From Auxenochlorella pyrenoidosa (Eukaryota > Chlorophyta > Trebouxiophyceae > Chlorellales > Chlorellaceae), in contig KQ481938.1 of the NCBI GenBank assembly GCA_001430745.1, positions 1,984,980-2,023,276 on the forward strand: DNA of 38,297 bases, in the 5' to 3' direction. The notes under the pieces are model-generated. The model made no database searches, was not told the origin of the DNA, and saw only the letters and a program-made list of their open reading frames with translations. Positions 9,367-22,247 of the stretch are shown here, in pieces. Made by a program: the position numbers and the translations under genes. Each line of letters opens with the position of its first letter. The stretch's first letter is position 1.

Positions 9367-12300
9367 ATGGATGGCGATGCTGACGACGCGGACACTCCTC
9401 GGCGCCCCGCCCCGCCCACACCAACCGCCGCCAGCGTCAAGCGGGTGGGCGGCGGGTACGAGTGGCGCCGCAGCGAACGCTACACAGAGGCCCTGGCAGC
9501 TGCAGCCACCTACAACACATACCGCGCGCTGCCGCGTGAAGCTGGCGCGCTTGCAGCCACAGATGTGGCAGTGCTGGCAGAGATCCTCAAGGCAGCCGAG
9601 GCCGAGGTGGACGCAGCAGCAGGAGGCACTGCCTCGCCAACGCAGCAGGTGCGTGAAGTTGGTTTGCCTCTGAAACGGAGGGTCTAGTGAGGCACTGGCT
9701 GCGGTGCATCGACATGGCACAAGCCTGGACTGCTGACGGAGCCCGAAGACGCGTCACCGTTGCGTCTCCTCGGGCTCCGTCCGTAGCCCTGCGTGCTGCA
9801 TCTCTGCGCAGCGCATCCTTGCTCCCTTGCACCATCCAGCGGGCCTTGCACTTCCCACCACTGCAGGCCAGCCTGCCCCAGGTGCTGCGCGCCCACCAGT
9901 GGGTGCTGCGCAGCGCCGGCATGGACCCCGAGCAGGACACGCGGTACTACCGCACCCTGCTGCGCCTCAGCCTGGACCAGGCAGAGCCCGACTGGTGGGG
10001 CCGCCTGTTCCGAGAGATCAGCAGCAACTCCAGGCAGGAAGGGGGCGTTTTGCTCAGGGCTCTGGGGCTGTGGAGCCGGCAGTTAGACCATCCGCCATGC
10101 CGCTTGGAATGGCCGTCGCTGCCAGCCCACGCAGGAATGCCCCTTCTCAACGCCCCCTTCCGTGGCCCACACCGGCACTGCACCCACAGGCGCTTTGCGG
10201 TGCCGCCGGAGCAGCAGCAACTGCTGATGCACGTGCTGCTGAGCTGTCGCGTGGGCGGCCCCGGGGGAGCAGACGTGGAGGGGCTGCAGCCAGCACAGCC
10301 GCCAGGGCCAGCGGAGTGGGCCCAGACAATGGTGGCTGCCAGCAGGCCGACCAGTGCTGCAGCCATGCTACGCCCAGGCTGGAGTGCAGCACCCACCAGC
10401 CCTCCAAGCGGTGGGGCTTTGTGGCGGTGCAGTGATGGCTGCCCAGCCGGCCCTGCACCAGAGCCTGGGGCCCTTGCCGAGCCTGTCAGCTATGGCAGCC
10501 TGCCACCCGGGTTGGATGCAGAGGCACAGCAGGCAACGCTGGCAGGCCAGCTTGAGGCAGCTGTGCAGGCCTGGCAGCAGCACGCTGGATCTGCTCCCGT
10601 CGAAGCATCCTTAAAGCCACAGCACGATTTTTTGGCAGCCAGGCTGCAGCAGGCGGTGGAGGCATGGCAGCAGGCCACAGTAGCTGCCTCAGCAGCGGCA
10701 GCGACATCTCCGGTGGTTGAGGGCAAGGCAGGGCGCATCAGACAGCCTCCAGTGGAGGATGCGATTGCTGGCTGGCCTGCACAATCAGGCCTGCAGCCTC
10801 ACCGTCCACACTCTCCCGCCAGCCCTCAGTGTGGAGTGTTGCGTGTGCTGGTGCCAGCTCTGGCCAGCCCACCCCCAGGCCAGCCGCCCATGCAGCAAGC
10901 CGGGCAAGCAGCCTCCGTAGCACAACCGCCATCCCAGACACCCTGTCGGTGCCAGCAGGAGGAGCAAAGCGCCACCAAACCCGGCAGTCGTCTGAAGCAT
11001 GGCCTCTTTCCTTGCAAGTACCCGCAGATCTACCCCGCGCCTGTGGAGACAGCATCTATCCCAGGTGTGTCTGGCCAACTGCTGTGGGGATGAGTGCCAG
11101 TTTTGCATGCCAACTGGACTATGACATTGTTGCCGATGACCTCTATTACAGCTGCTTCATGCCTTGTCAGATCAAATTCACAGCGGGTCTGTGCGCAACT
11201 TGCACCCTGTCCGCACTGCAGCGCTGTCGGCTGTGCCCACTTATCCAACGTGGGATGGTGGTCGAGGCTGCCCGGAGAGCCCTCGCATCCTCTCTTACCC
11301 GCCAGCGGCAGCAATGCCGCTTGGAGTGCTGCCAGCTGGCGTTGCGCAAGCCCAGATCCCTCCAGCACCAGACGTGTTGAGGGTGGTAGCAGCGGAAGCG
11401 GCGGCCGTAACATCCCAGCCTCCAACCCTGGAGCAATCACACCTGCTGGCAGATTGCTTGCAGTCCTGGCACGAGCTTGCTCGCAGCGCCTCGGCAGCGC
11501 AGCGTGTGGCAGAGCTGCGGGAGACTGCGCGCGCCGAAGACCTCCGGGATGCCCTGCTTCTGCGCTTACACTTCAGGCTGTGGCGTTGCCGCAAGCAGGC
11601 CATGCTGGCTGCGGTGCTGAGCAGGGTGGGGAGCGCACGGCAGCGGCACGCCTTTCTGCGGTGGCGTGCAGCGACCCAGGAGGCATCAGAGCGTGGTCGC
11701 CGCGCCAGCCTGCACTATGCAAGCAGCAGCATGCGTTTGGCACTCAAGGTGCGGGGTATAGCCGGGGGAAGCCCAATTTGCTCTGTGGCCTTCCAGAACC
11801 AGTGGGAAACCCTTCCTCTACCTCTTCCCTTCCCATTCTTCACCTTCAATGCTCTGCCAGTCACCCCTGCAGGCCTGGCAACTGTCCACAGCTGCGCGCC
11901 GCTCCCAGTCACTCAAGCTCCAGGCAGCCGTGGCGCACTGGCAGGGCAACCATGCAGGCACAGCCTTTAGTGCCTGGCGCAGCGCAGCATTTGCTGGCGC
12001 TGCCCTACAGGAGCTAGCCGTTGCGCACCACCTGCGGCGCTGCAGATCGGCACACCTGCGGGCCTGGCGTGCTGCCGCCCGGGGCCGCCGCACTCGGCGC
12101 GGCAAGGTGCAGTGCTGCCTGGCCCACCTGATGCACCGCCAGGCTGCCTGCTGCCTGACCCACTGGCGGGAGCTGGTCTGCAAGCAGCGCATTGCTCAGC
12201 GCTGCGCAGCACGGCTGAGCCAGCGCCAGCTGGGTGCTGCGCTTGCGGCTTGGAGGGCCTGGGCTGCCAGGCGGCAGGGCGAGCAGGAGCTGCTGGCTGC

Positions 12301-15300
12301 TTGCCTGCAGCGCATGCTGCTGTGGCGCCTTGCCGCGGCCTTCCAGCACTGGCGGCAGCGTGTCGCTGCAGCAGCAGAGGGCCGCGCAAGGCTGGGGCAC
12401 TGTGTTGGCAGGCTGCGGTGAGAGGGTTGGCGAGGCCCCTTGTCAGGCCCTGCCAGACGCGAATGCAAAGGGTGGTGGGCTTTCCAAAGAGCCCTGCCAC
12501 TCCCGCGCATTCACCAAACCTTGACATGCATGCCTTGCCCTGCCACATCCCTCCTGCAGCCACGGCACCCTGAGCCGCGCCTGGGGGGCCTGGCAGGACT
12601 TTGCTGCTCTGCACCGCGCCAAGGCCGCGCGCCTGCAGGCCGCTGTGCGCCACTGGAGCTGCATCTCAGCCGCCGCTGCCTTTGCAACCTGGAGGGTTGT
12701 GGCAGGCCGGCAGCGGCAGCTGCGCAACTCAGCAAGCGCTGTGGTGGCCCGCTGGCGGCGTCTGCAGCTGACAGCTGCGCTAGCTGCCTGGCGGCAGAGG
12801 CATGGAGAGCAGCTGCGGAAGCAGGCATGCCTGCGAGCGTGTGTGGCCCGCCTGCAGGGGTGTGTGGTGGCCAGGGCATACGCAGGCTGGCGCGCCGCTG
12901 TACATCAGAGGGCGGAGCTGCGCTGCACTGCAGAGCGCTGCCTGCTGCGGCTGTCCCAGCTGTCACTGGCCCGAGCCTGGTGGCAATGGCAGGCATACGC
13001 CCAGGGCAAGGCGGCTCAGCGGGCCACAGTGGAGAGCTTCCAGCCTCGTCGCAAGGCACGAATGCTGCGACTCTTTGTGGCGAGCTGGCAGGAAGCAGTG
13101 GCAGGGGAGCGCAGGATGCGCCGCGTGATGGCGCGCCTGCAGCGCGGCACCGCAAGCCGGGCGCTGCAGCACTGGAAGGTGAGCACGCAGGGTGGGTGGA
13201 CGGCTTTTAGGCATGGCAGCATCATGAATGACTTGCAATAAAGAAGCTGGAGCTCTGAGCCCGGGCAGCACCCCGGCTTCCCTTGCTCCAGTTGGTGACC
13301 AAGCAGCGCCGCCAGCTCAGCGCAATCATGCTTCAGGTGGCAGGCCGCATTGCGAAGGGCAGCAGCGCCCGCGCATTCGCCACCTGGCGCGCATGGCTGG
13401 AGGAGCGGCGCAGCAAGGCCGCCAGCCTGCAGCTGGCTGTGAATGCCTGGCGCTGCTGCCGGCTGCGGGCCGCCTTTGCCTGCTGGCAGAACCGGGTGCA
13501 GCAGAAGCAGCAGCAGCTTGCAAGGCTACGGCGTGCTGCAGCGGCGTTGCTGCACTCGCGCCTGCACACCGCCTGGGCAGGCTGGCGGGCGGCTGTGGAG
13601 CGCCGGCGGGAGGCCACTGTCCGCATTCAAGCGGCGGTGCATTTGTGGCAGCGCAGCCACCTGGGGCGTGCCTTCAGGTGGGGCCTGCGCATGCTGAGCT
13701 TGCCGCTGCAAGAGCTAGATCTGTGCCTCCCTGCGCCCTCCCTTGTGCTCAACTGAGTCCCAGTGGTGCACCTTCGTTTCTGACCTTTCCCCTGCAGGAG
13801 CTGGCGGCAGCGCCATTCTTGCTGGCAGCAGCACGCAGCCAAGGTGCAGATGGCAGTGACATGCTGGCAGACCATCAGCCTGCGGGCCGCATGGGCAGCC
13901 TGGCAGCGCTATGTACAGGAGCGGCGCTCAAACAAGGGGCTGCTGTGTGAACCTCTCAGCAGGCTGACCAACCTGCGTGCAGCTGCTGCGTTCGATGGCT
14001 GGCGTGCAGCAGCGGCATGGCAGCGCACCCGGGCGCGCATGCTGCAGCGGGCAGCAGCCTTCTGGCTGAACCGCAGCAGGACCGCTGCCTTTGCAAGCTG
14101 GCGAGAGCATGCCCTTGAGAGGTCGGTCATGGACTCCCTGCCTTTTTAGGTGCTCGGTTGGCAGGGCTGTCTGCTGTGGCCACCTTGTCAGCGATGACCT
14201 GGGCTGAGTTCTTGCCATCCTCCTCCTTGTCTTGGCGCAGGCGGGCCAAGAAGCAGCTGCTCAGCCGTGTAGCAGTCTTCATTGTCAACCGCTCCCTGGC
14301 GGCCGGATTTGCCACCTGGCGTGACGTGGCTACCGACAGGGGCGCTGCCCGCCAGCGCGCGGCTGGAGCCCTGGCCAAGCTGCAAAGCCAGAGGCTGTGG
14401 GCTTCCTTTGCTGCCTGGTCTGCGGCAGTGCAGGCGCGCTGCAACAAGCGCATGCAGTTGGCCCAGGTTCTGGCGCACTGGCAGCAGGCCTCGCTGGCGC
14501 GGGCCTGGCGGGTAAGGAGGCTCGCAGGAGGGGTGTATGGTCGCTGGCCCAGCACCTTCCGGGACCTGTTTGACAGGGCCCAGCCCAAATTTGTTTCCGT
14601 TGGGCGTTCATGTGGGGAGCGTGCCATCCATACCCAACAGTCCTGCTTGTTTGCGACTCTCCAGGCCTGGCGTGAGGGGGCACGAGCCCAGCAAGCAAAG
14701 GTGGCCAAGCTGCTTGCAGCTGCCAGGCGCTGGCACCAGCCACTGCTTTCAAGCGCCTTCCTGGCCTGGGCAGAGATAGTTCGGGATCGGCGCCACCTGA
14801 CAGAGCGGCTGCACCAGGCAGCAGTGCACTGGCTGCATGCTGCTCAGGCGTCTGCCTTCAACACCTGGCGCCACCAGGCCTGGAAGGCGCGGGCAGCGCG
14901 CAAGGCCGCTGCCTGCTTTGCTGGCCAGACCTGTGCGAAGGCCTTCAGGGTGAGGCCTGCTGCAAGCCTGTTGCAGCGCAGCCGGTTACAGCATTCCACC
15001 GCATGCGTGAGTCCAGGATGCAGACCTGAGAAGTCGGCTTGCCTAGCGTACAACTCAGTGCTCTTTTGCGCTGACCGTTTGCAGTCGTGGCGGGCACACA
15101 GGGAGCATTGCAAGATTCTGGCTAGCCGGCTGGACCAGGCCATTGGCCGCTGGCGGAGTGGCCTGTCAGCAGCTGCCTTTTCAGGCGAGAGGAGTGGGTG
15201 GGATGTTGGCAGGGGACCATGCTGTGCAAAAGATGCGAGTTCAGGGTGTGCGGAGGAGGTGCGCAGGTATCCAGCAATACAAGTGCAGGCTTCATCCCTT

Positions 15301-18300
15301 GCTGGCTCTCCTCCCTCTCTGCCGCAGCCTGGCAAGCAGCAGCCCAGCAGCGGCGCTACGAGCGGCAAGTGCTGGCCACTGCAGTTGCTCTCCTGCGCTC
15401 CCGTGACCTCTCCCTGGCTTTCGCGTGCTGGCAGCAGCATGTGGCTGACCAGCGCCAGAGGGCTGCGCAGCTGGCGCTTGCTGTGGGCTGCTGGCGGCAG
15501 GCTGCACTGCGCGCTGCCTGGTTTTCCTGGCAGGAGTTCTCCATGCTGCGGCGGGCCAAGGAGCAGCAGGTGGCTGCAGCACTGCAGCTGTGGCAAGGGT
15601 GCGCGCTTCGGGCAGCTTGGGCTGGCTGGAGCAAGGGCGCGGCAGAGCAGCGTGCTCGTCGGGAGCGGATGCGGGCGGCTGTGCATCTGTGGCACAGCAG
15701 CCGCCTGCGGGCAGGCTGGGCATCCTGGCGCGAGGCCTGCACCCGGCAGCGTGAGAAGCAGGCCAATGCTCAGGCAGCTGTGCGGCTGTGGCAGAACAGC
15801 CGGCTGCACAGCGCCTGGAGAGCATGGGCTGCTCACCACTCTTTCCGCCAGCGGGCCAGGGCCGTGGCCACACGCTTGCTGCACAGCAAACTGGCGGCAG
15901 CATTTACGTCCTGGCGCTGCGAAGCCGGCCGGCGCTCCCGGCTGGCTTGCACGCTTGCAGCGGCCCTGCAGCGCTGGCACCACCAGACCTTGGCGTCTGC
16001 CTTCACTGGTGAGAGGGCGGAATCATCTTTTAGAGAAGTTGTGCACCTGGGGCCGCCCTGGCTCAGCATGCGCCGGCGCACCCCCACGCTTTCGCAGTGT
16101 CTCCCACCCTGTACGTGAGCTCCATTGCGTGCAAATGCCCTGCCCTCCTGTCTGCAGCCTGGCGAGATAGGCTTCCTGCTTGGCGCCTCAAGGCGCAGCA
16201 GCTGGAGCTGGCAGGGGGGCACTGGACTCATGCCACGCAGGCGGGCACGTTCCAGAGGTGGCGCGACAGCCTGGCAGAGCAGCAGAGGCAGCGCCGCGCC
16301 TTGGCCCGCTTCACTCGCGCCACCCAGGCCAGAGCCTGGGCCACCTGGCGGAGCTATGTGGTGGAGCGGCGTGGGCGGCAGGCCAAGCTGCAGGCGGCCG
16401 TCAACTGGTGGCTGCGTGGAACACTCTGCTCAGCCTTCAGCCAGGTTGGTAAAGCTGCACCGGGTATCGCCGTGGCCATATCAATGTACATGTTGAGAGA
16501 AGCCCTCCTGCAGGGGTGGCCTAACGTTGTTCACACTACTCTGCTCTTCTCCTCGCCTGCAGTGGCGGGGTGCAGCGAGCCAAAGGGCGCAGCAGAGAGA
16601 CAAGGTGGCAGCCTGCTTGAGCAAGCTGCTCAACCGCCAGCTCTTGGCGGCGCTCAATCAGTGGCGTAGCTACGCTGCGTACAGGCAAGCCTGCTTGGTT
16701 GGGAGGCACGTGAATGGCAGCGCGCTTCGTGTGCCATCTCTGGCACAATGCATGCCCCAGCTGACAACGTCGCTGCATCCGTTCCTCTCGCCTTATGGCA
16801 GGCGCGCCAAGCACCTTGCAGACACCCACCGCAAGCGCCACCTTCTGGCCGTCTCACTGGCAGCCTTCTGGCGTCCGCTGGAGCTCAAGGCCATTGCCAC
16901 TGCCTGCCTGGCCCGCATGCTCAACCGGCAGCTGGCTTCCGCCTTTACGGGATGGCGGGAACGCACAGCAGCAAGCAAGGAAGCTGCAGAGGCTGCAATG
17001 GAGTGCGGCCGCCGCGCTGCACTGCGCATGCAGCATGGCCTGCTGGCAGGCGCGCTTGCCAGCTGGCGCCAGCATGCTGCGCTGCGCCGCAAGGCGCGCC
17101 AAGTGTTGCTGCGCATCCAGCGACGTGGCCTGGTGGCGGCGCTGCACAGCTGGCGGGAGTGCGCCACCCGTGTGGCAGCTGCCCGCGTGCTCATGCAGCG
17201 CAGCCTGATGGGCACGCAGCAGTGGGCCTTTGCGGCATGGAGGGAAGCTGCTGCGGCGGCGGCAGAGCAGTCATGGGCTCTGCAGCAGGTCGCGTATGCT
17301 GACGCCGCAGGGCGGACCACACCAAAGAAGCTGGTGTTTGAGCTGGCAGGCCAGCCAAGGCTCGCTCTCCTGATGGGGGCGCTAGGGGCCTGGCGGGGTC
17401 TTGCCACGGCCCGGCGGCAGGCACGCTCCCAGGTGCTGCGAGCCTACAGGCACCTGTACTTCTGGCTGGCCCGCCGCTGCGTGGATGCCCTTCGGTGAGC
17501 TGGATGCAGGCGGAGCGGGCACGACATGAACGCTGTGCAGCCAGCAAGGAGTGGCATTGATGGGGCTGCGCTGCCACGTTGATTTCATTCCACTGTTTGC
17601 GCTGACCGTGTCACCCCCATCACCTATCAGGTGCCATGCTCAGGCGCAGCGCCGGCTGCGGGCAGCTGCTGCCGCCTTTACTCACAGTTGCCGGCTGCGT
17701 GCCTGGCGCTCCTGGCGCAGCCACATGCACCACAAGAGGGCGGCTGCGAGCAAGCTGCAGCGGGCGGTGGAACTGTGGGCAGGCAATACGACTGCCCAGG
17801 CCTGGCACTGCTGGCGCAGCTGGGCTGCAGCCTGCAGGCAGATCCAGCAGCACAGCAGGGCAGCAGCCATCCACTACGACAGGTGGCTGCTGCGGCAGGC
17901 TTTGGAAGCACTGAGTGCTCATGCGCTGCGTCGGCGGGAGCAGCGGGCGCTGGACTACCGAGCAGTGGGGCACATGCAGGGCTTCAGGTGCGTGTTTCTC
18001 GTCATTTCCTGATAGAGTTGGCCTAGCTGGTTTGTGCTTCAAGTCTGAGGGCAGGCAATGAAAGTGCTTGGGGGGTGACGAACAGAAAGGCAGGCACTGC
18101 AGCTCTCGCTGATTCTGAGCTGCCGCACCTGACTCACGCGCTGCAGGCTGGCGCTGCTGTTCACAGCCTGGCGCTCGACCGCCGATAGACAGGCGGCCCT
18201 GCGATCTGCTGTACAGCACCTGCTGGCCTGCACGACTGCTGGCCGCCTGCAGCGTGTGGTGATGATGTGGAGGTGGTACACTGCCCGGCAGCGCTACCTG

Positions 18301-21300
18301 CGGCAGGTACGGTTGCTGGCGAGAGGTTTGCCTCAGCAAGGGAGGCAGTGTTGGCAAGCGAGGAGGGGCTTCCGCTCGCCTTGTTCCAACAGCCAGCAGG
18401 ATTGCTGCCACTTTGCCTTTACCAACCCGTGCCCATCGCCCTGCTTCCTGCTGGTGCCAACCCACCCGGCAGATCACCCACACCTTCACACTGCGGCGCC
18501 TTGGCTGGTGCGTGCGTTCCTGGCGCGAGGCGACGCAGCTGTCAGCCTACCTGCGCTCGGTCTGTGCGCTGGCCGCTAGCAAGCACCTGGCCAGGACAAC
18601 GCAGCAGGTAGGGGCCGGAAAATGTGGTGTACTCGAGACGCCGTCCAGGCTCCTAGCCCCACCGAATTTTCTCTGCAGAGGCTGCGGTATGATGAGTCAC
18701 AAAGCCCCTACTTAAAACTGCAGGTCTTTGACGACTGGAGGCGGCAGGCGCAGCAGCAGAGGCGCCAGCATGAGCTGCTGGCGATGGCAGCCGTTCGTCT
18801 GCGGTCGAGAAGCCTGTTCGCTGCCTGGAATGCCTGGCGCAGCTGCATGACAGCGCAGCGCGCGCAGAGGCAGCAGGCTCTGGCTGTGCTGCAGCGCATC
18901 ATGCGGCAGCTCCGGCTGGCAGCGGCCCTCAGTTCGTGGCGTGCTGCAGCCACCAACGCGTCGTCAAAGAGGCAGCTGGCTCTGCGTGCGCTTGGTCACC
19001 TGGCAGGCAACTTGCAGCGCCGTGCCTTTGATACTTGGCACAGCAGCGTGGCCGAGGGGCGGACCGACAAGCAGCGAAGCTCCATCCTCCTGCTCAAGGT
19101 GGGCTGGCGGGAGGAGCAGTGTTGTTGATACCTCGACCAGGGATTGCGACTTCAAGTCTGGCATCAAGCGGTTGCAGGCAGAAGATCACCTGCCCCTCTG
19201 AAGCTGCATGCAACAGGCCTCACCTTTGTTGTGCATTCTTGCCTCCTGCTTCTTCACCTACAGGCTTACCTGGGCTGGCAGGAGGTGTTGCAGTGCAAGC
19301 GAAGCCTACAGTATAAGGCGCAGGTGGTGGTGAGGCAGCTGGCACAGCGCGAGCTGGCCGCCACCTTCCGGGGGTGGCAGGCGCGGGTGGGGGAGGCGCG
19401 GCAGCTGCGGCGCTCCGCAGCCTTGCTGGTGAGCACCCTGCAGCAGCGCTCGCAGCGCGCCGCCTTCAATGCATGGGGCCAACACGTGCAGCGCAGGCGG
19501 GCAGCGGCAGCGGCTGTGCAGCGCGCGCTGGGAGGGCGGGCGCAGCGCAGCCTAGGCGCCTGCCTTGCGGGCTGGCGTGATGCCGGCGGGATGCAGCGCA
19601 GAGAGCGGCTGCTGGTGCAGCAGGCTGTTGGGCGGCTGGTGCAGCGCCAGCTCAGCCAGGCTTTTGTAATGTGGCGCCAGGTTGCCAGCAACCGCCAACG
19701 CTGCCGACAGCTGGTGGCTGGCGCCCTGCAGCGGATGGGCAGTCAACGCCTGGCCGACTCCTTTGGCCACTGGCGCCAATGGGCGGCACAGAAACACCGG
19801 TTGGCAGCCATGCAGAGGGGCGCAGTTGCTGCCCTGCATGCGCGGCAGCTTGCTGCCTGCACCAAGTCCTGGCAGATGATGGCACACACGCGGGCAGTGG
19901 CCAAGCGGTGCCTGGCGGCCATGCGGCTGCAGCGCCTGCGGCAGGCCTTCACATCCTGGCAAGCTGCAGCTGAGGACGGTCGCGCTGCTGCAGCAGCAGC
20001 GGCGCTAGTGCCTGCGGGCCTGCGCCGCTGGCTTGGCCGCTGGCGTACCGCCGTGCAGTTGACGCAGAGAAAGCGGCAGCGAGTGGAGCGGGCGGCAGCC
20101 TGGGCCTTTGGCAGCAGCCGCCAGAGGGCCTGGAAGGCCTGGGCCCTGCACCACCGGCACCAGCGCAAGAAGCAGGCAGCGCAACGGCTCTTTGTGACAG
20201 GCACGCTGCGGCGCTACCTGGCAGCCTGGCAGGAGCAGGTCGCGCAGCGCCACCGGCTGGCCGTGAAGCAGCAGCACTTGGTGGGGGTGTTTAGCCACCG
20301 CCGGCTGGCAGACACGCTGCTGCAGTGGCAGAGGGCTGTGCGGGCGCATCGCTTTGCGCGCCGCTTCTACAGCGCCCGTGCCTTTGCTGCCTGGGCCGAA
20401 AACTGTGCAGCAGCCAAGGTACAGGGGGCAGACATGCAGGCCATGCGGGCAAAGGTGCATTAAAGAGTTTGCGCACCTGCCAAACTCCCCTGGAAGCACG
20501 AGTCTGCTATGCCCCTGCCATGCTGACACCCTGCCGCCGCCATCTGCCCCGCCCCCAGGGCAAGCGTGAGACGCTGCGCCATGCTGTTAACCTCCTCGCC
20601 AACGGGCAGCTGGCACGCTACTTCACCGCTTGGCGCGCCGACGCATCTGCCATGGTGCTGAAGCGTGCCGTGTTTGCGCGGAAGCAGGCGGCCCTGCGCG
20701 AGGCGCTGCGAATCGGGGATGCCATCATTCGGCGGCGCAGGTGGGCAGGCTGCACTGGAGGCATGGGGGCGTGGTATGCACAGGATCGCATGTGCTATCG
20801 GAGGAGCACGGTTTTGAACCGGGTTTGGGTTGGCACCTATGACTCAATTTGTTTTTTGACACCCTGCCCGCTCCAGGAGTGAGCTGCTGACTGCAGCATT
20901 TGGCACCTGGCGCACTCGTGCAGCTGTGGCACAGAGTGTGCAGCAGCGTTTTGCGCAGCACCTGCAGGGCAGCCTGCGCGCTGCGTTCCTGAGGTGGAGG
21001 GCGTACCACGAGACGCAGGCAAGGCTCTCCTTGCCAGTGCAGTGTCAGCAGCTGTTGACGCTTCCAGGCCGTGTATCCGCTCTTGATGTCGCGTTGGCTC
21101 GGCCCTGCTGCTGCTGCTGCTGCTGCTGCTGCAAAAACAGGAACCAACACCCTGCTCCGCCCTTGTGCAGGTCGAGAAGCACCGCCTCAGGGATGCAGCC
21201 AGTCAGCACTGCGCTGCCTCCCTGCAGCGCAGAGCCCTGGCTGCCTGGGCAGCGCTGCTGGCGGAGGAGCAGCGCCGAAGAGTGGCACTGGCAGATGCAT

Positions 21301-22128
21301 TTGCCCGCGGCAGGCGGCTGCAGGCAGCCTGGCAGCAGTGGGTGTGCTGGATGGACCTCCAGTGCTTGCGCAGGCAGCGCCTCGCTGTCCTGCTGGGACG
21401 AATGGATGCCAGCAGTGGCGTCAGCCTCAGCCACAAGGCACTGGCTGCGCACAGCTGGCGGTGCTGGCAGCTGGCGCTTGAGCAGCGTCGGCGGCTGGAG
21501 GAGTGGGCTGGTGCCAAGCTGGCACGCAAACAGGCCGCCCTGCTGGAGGTGCGCTTACGACTCCTTGAAGCAAGGGAGTTGGGTGGTATGATTGAGATTC
21601 CGGTCTCCTGCCCTCCCAGCCCACCACCTGCCAATCTCTACCTTCCATTGACACCCTTCTGTTGGGCTATCATGAACCTTCCCCGATGCCCCATCCCTTC
21701 ATGCTGCCCTGCAGGAGATTTTTTCGGTGTGGGCCGCCTACACGCGCGCCATGCGTGCCGAGTACGACCCCGGCTCGCCCTATGCCTCGCCCCGCGCCCG
21801 GGAAGCTGATGGGCAGCTGATCTGGGACGTCGCTGAGATGGTTGCGGGGGACCTCAGCAGCTCTGCGAGCGCCGGCTGCGCTGGCGCTAGCACCGTGAGC
21901 AGGGCAGGCAGCAGTGCAGGCGGCAGCAGCAGCAGGAGTGCACCTGCCAGAGCGCCCAACGCACAGCCAGTGCTAGCAGCTGAACAGGCAGAACATGGGC
22001 AGGTTAGAGCTGCAGAGCCTGCGACAGCCAGCAGCAATGCTGGCGCAGGCAGCAGGCGGTGGCGGCTGCGCGGCCTTGCCAGGAACCTTGCTGGGGCTTT
22101 CAATGGTCGAAAGGCGGCAGGCCGGTAG
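9367..22128 (+). CDS. Giant SFI1-like protein with about 75 centrin-binding-type Trp repeats
   Basis: Predicted centrin-binding scaffold of centriole, basal body or spindle pole. Exons: 9367-9648, 9867-10033, 10190-11064, 11222-11748, 11873-12417, 12560-13178, 13292-13677, 13798-14121, 14241-14511, 14665-14949, 15085-15184, 15328-16008, 16158-16444, 16563-16684, 16802-17494, 17631-17987, 18147-18306, 18473-18607, 18724-19098, 19264-20418, 20559-20740, 20877-21018, 21171-21548, 21715-22128; 3,153 residues. Residues 1-170 look globular, 170-510 are Ala/Pro/Gln-rich, about 520-3025 are back-to-back repeats of about 33 residues, and the last 130 are Ser/Ala-rich. Repeats read like LRAAFACWQNR or LHTAWAGWRAA, matching the Sfi1 pattern A-x7-LL-x3-F/L-x2-W-K/R. 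Yeast Sfi1 has about 20. GC donors occur at 10034, 15185, 16685 and 21019. Uncertain points: the exon 4 acceptor (11222 or 11171), the exon 19 acceptor (18724 or 18679), and whether intron 2 is retained. It could in principle be two genes, but every junction keeps phase. Confidence 0.85.
21105..21132 (+). repeat. (CTG)9 microsatellite in an intron
   Basis: Nine uninterrupted CTG triplets lie inside the GC-AG intron between exons 22 and 23 of the SFI1-like gene, about 40 bases before the acceptor. It is a likely polymorphic site. Confidence 0.9.
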
Positions 22129-22198
22129 GGTGCACAGGGGTGGGGGTGCTCGGATGACAGACTCGGATGACTGACACACTTCGGGGTGACAAAGAGCC

Positions 22199-22203
22199 TG
22201 TAA
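22199..22203 (+). terminator. TGTAA poly(A) signal of the SFI1-like gene
   Basis: TGTAA, the usual chlorophyte poly(A) signal, lies 71 bases after the TAG stop at 22126-22128. Confidence 0.65.
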
Positions 22204-22204
22204 T

Positions 22205-22209
22205 TTACA
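22205..22209 (-). terminator. TGTAA poly(A) signal of the CAP10 gene
   Basis: TTACA on the plus strand is TGTAA for the minus-strand gene, 39 bases past its stop at 22248. It faces the plus-strand signal with one base between them. Confidence 0.65.
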
Positions 22210-22247
22210 CACAGACAGTTGTTCACCAAGGTACACCCAGATGAGGC

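Noticed and set aside
11094..12017. Plus-strand frame of 307 codons in another phase of the SFI1-like gene
   Set aside because: It crosses predicted introns and lacks the Trp-repeat pattern that the chosen frame shows on both sides.
11465..21740. IQ motifs instead of SFI1 repeats
   Set aside because: The repeats lack the IQxxxRGxxxR core. The conserved feature is F/L-x2-W-K/R at about 33-residue spacing, as in Sfi1.
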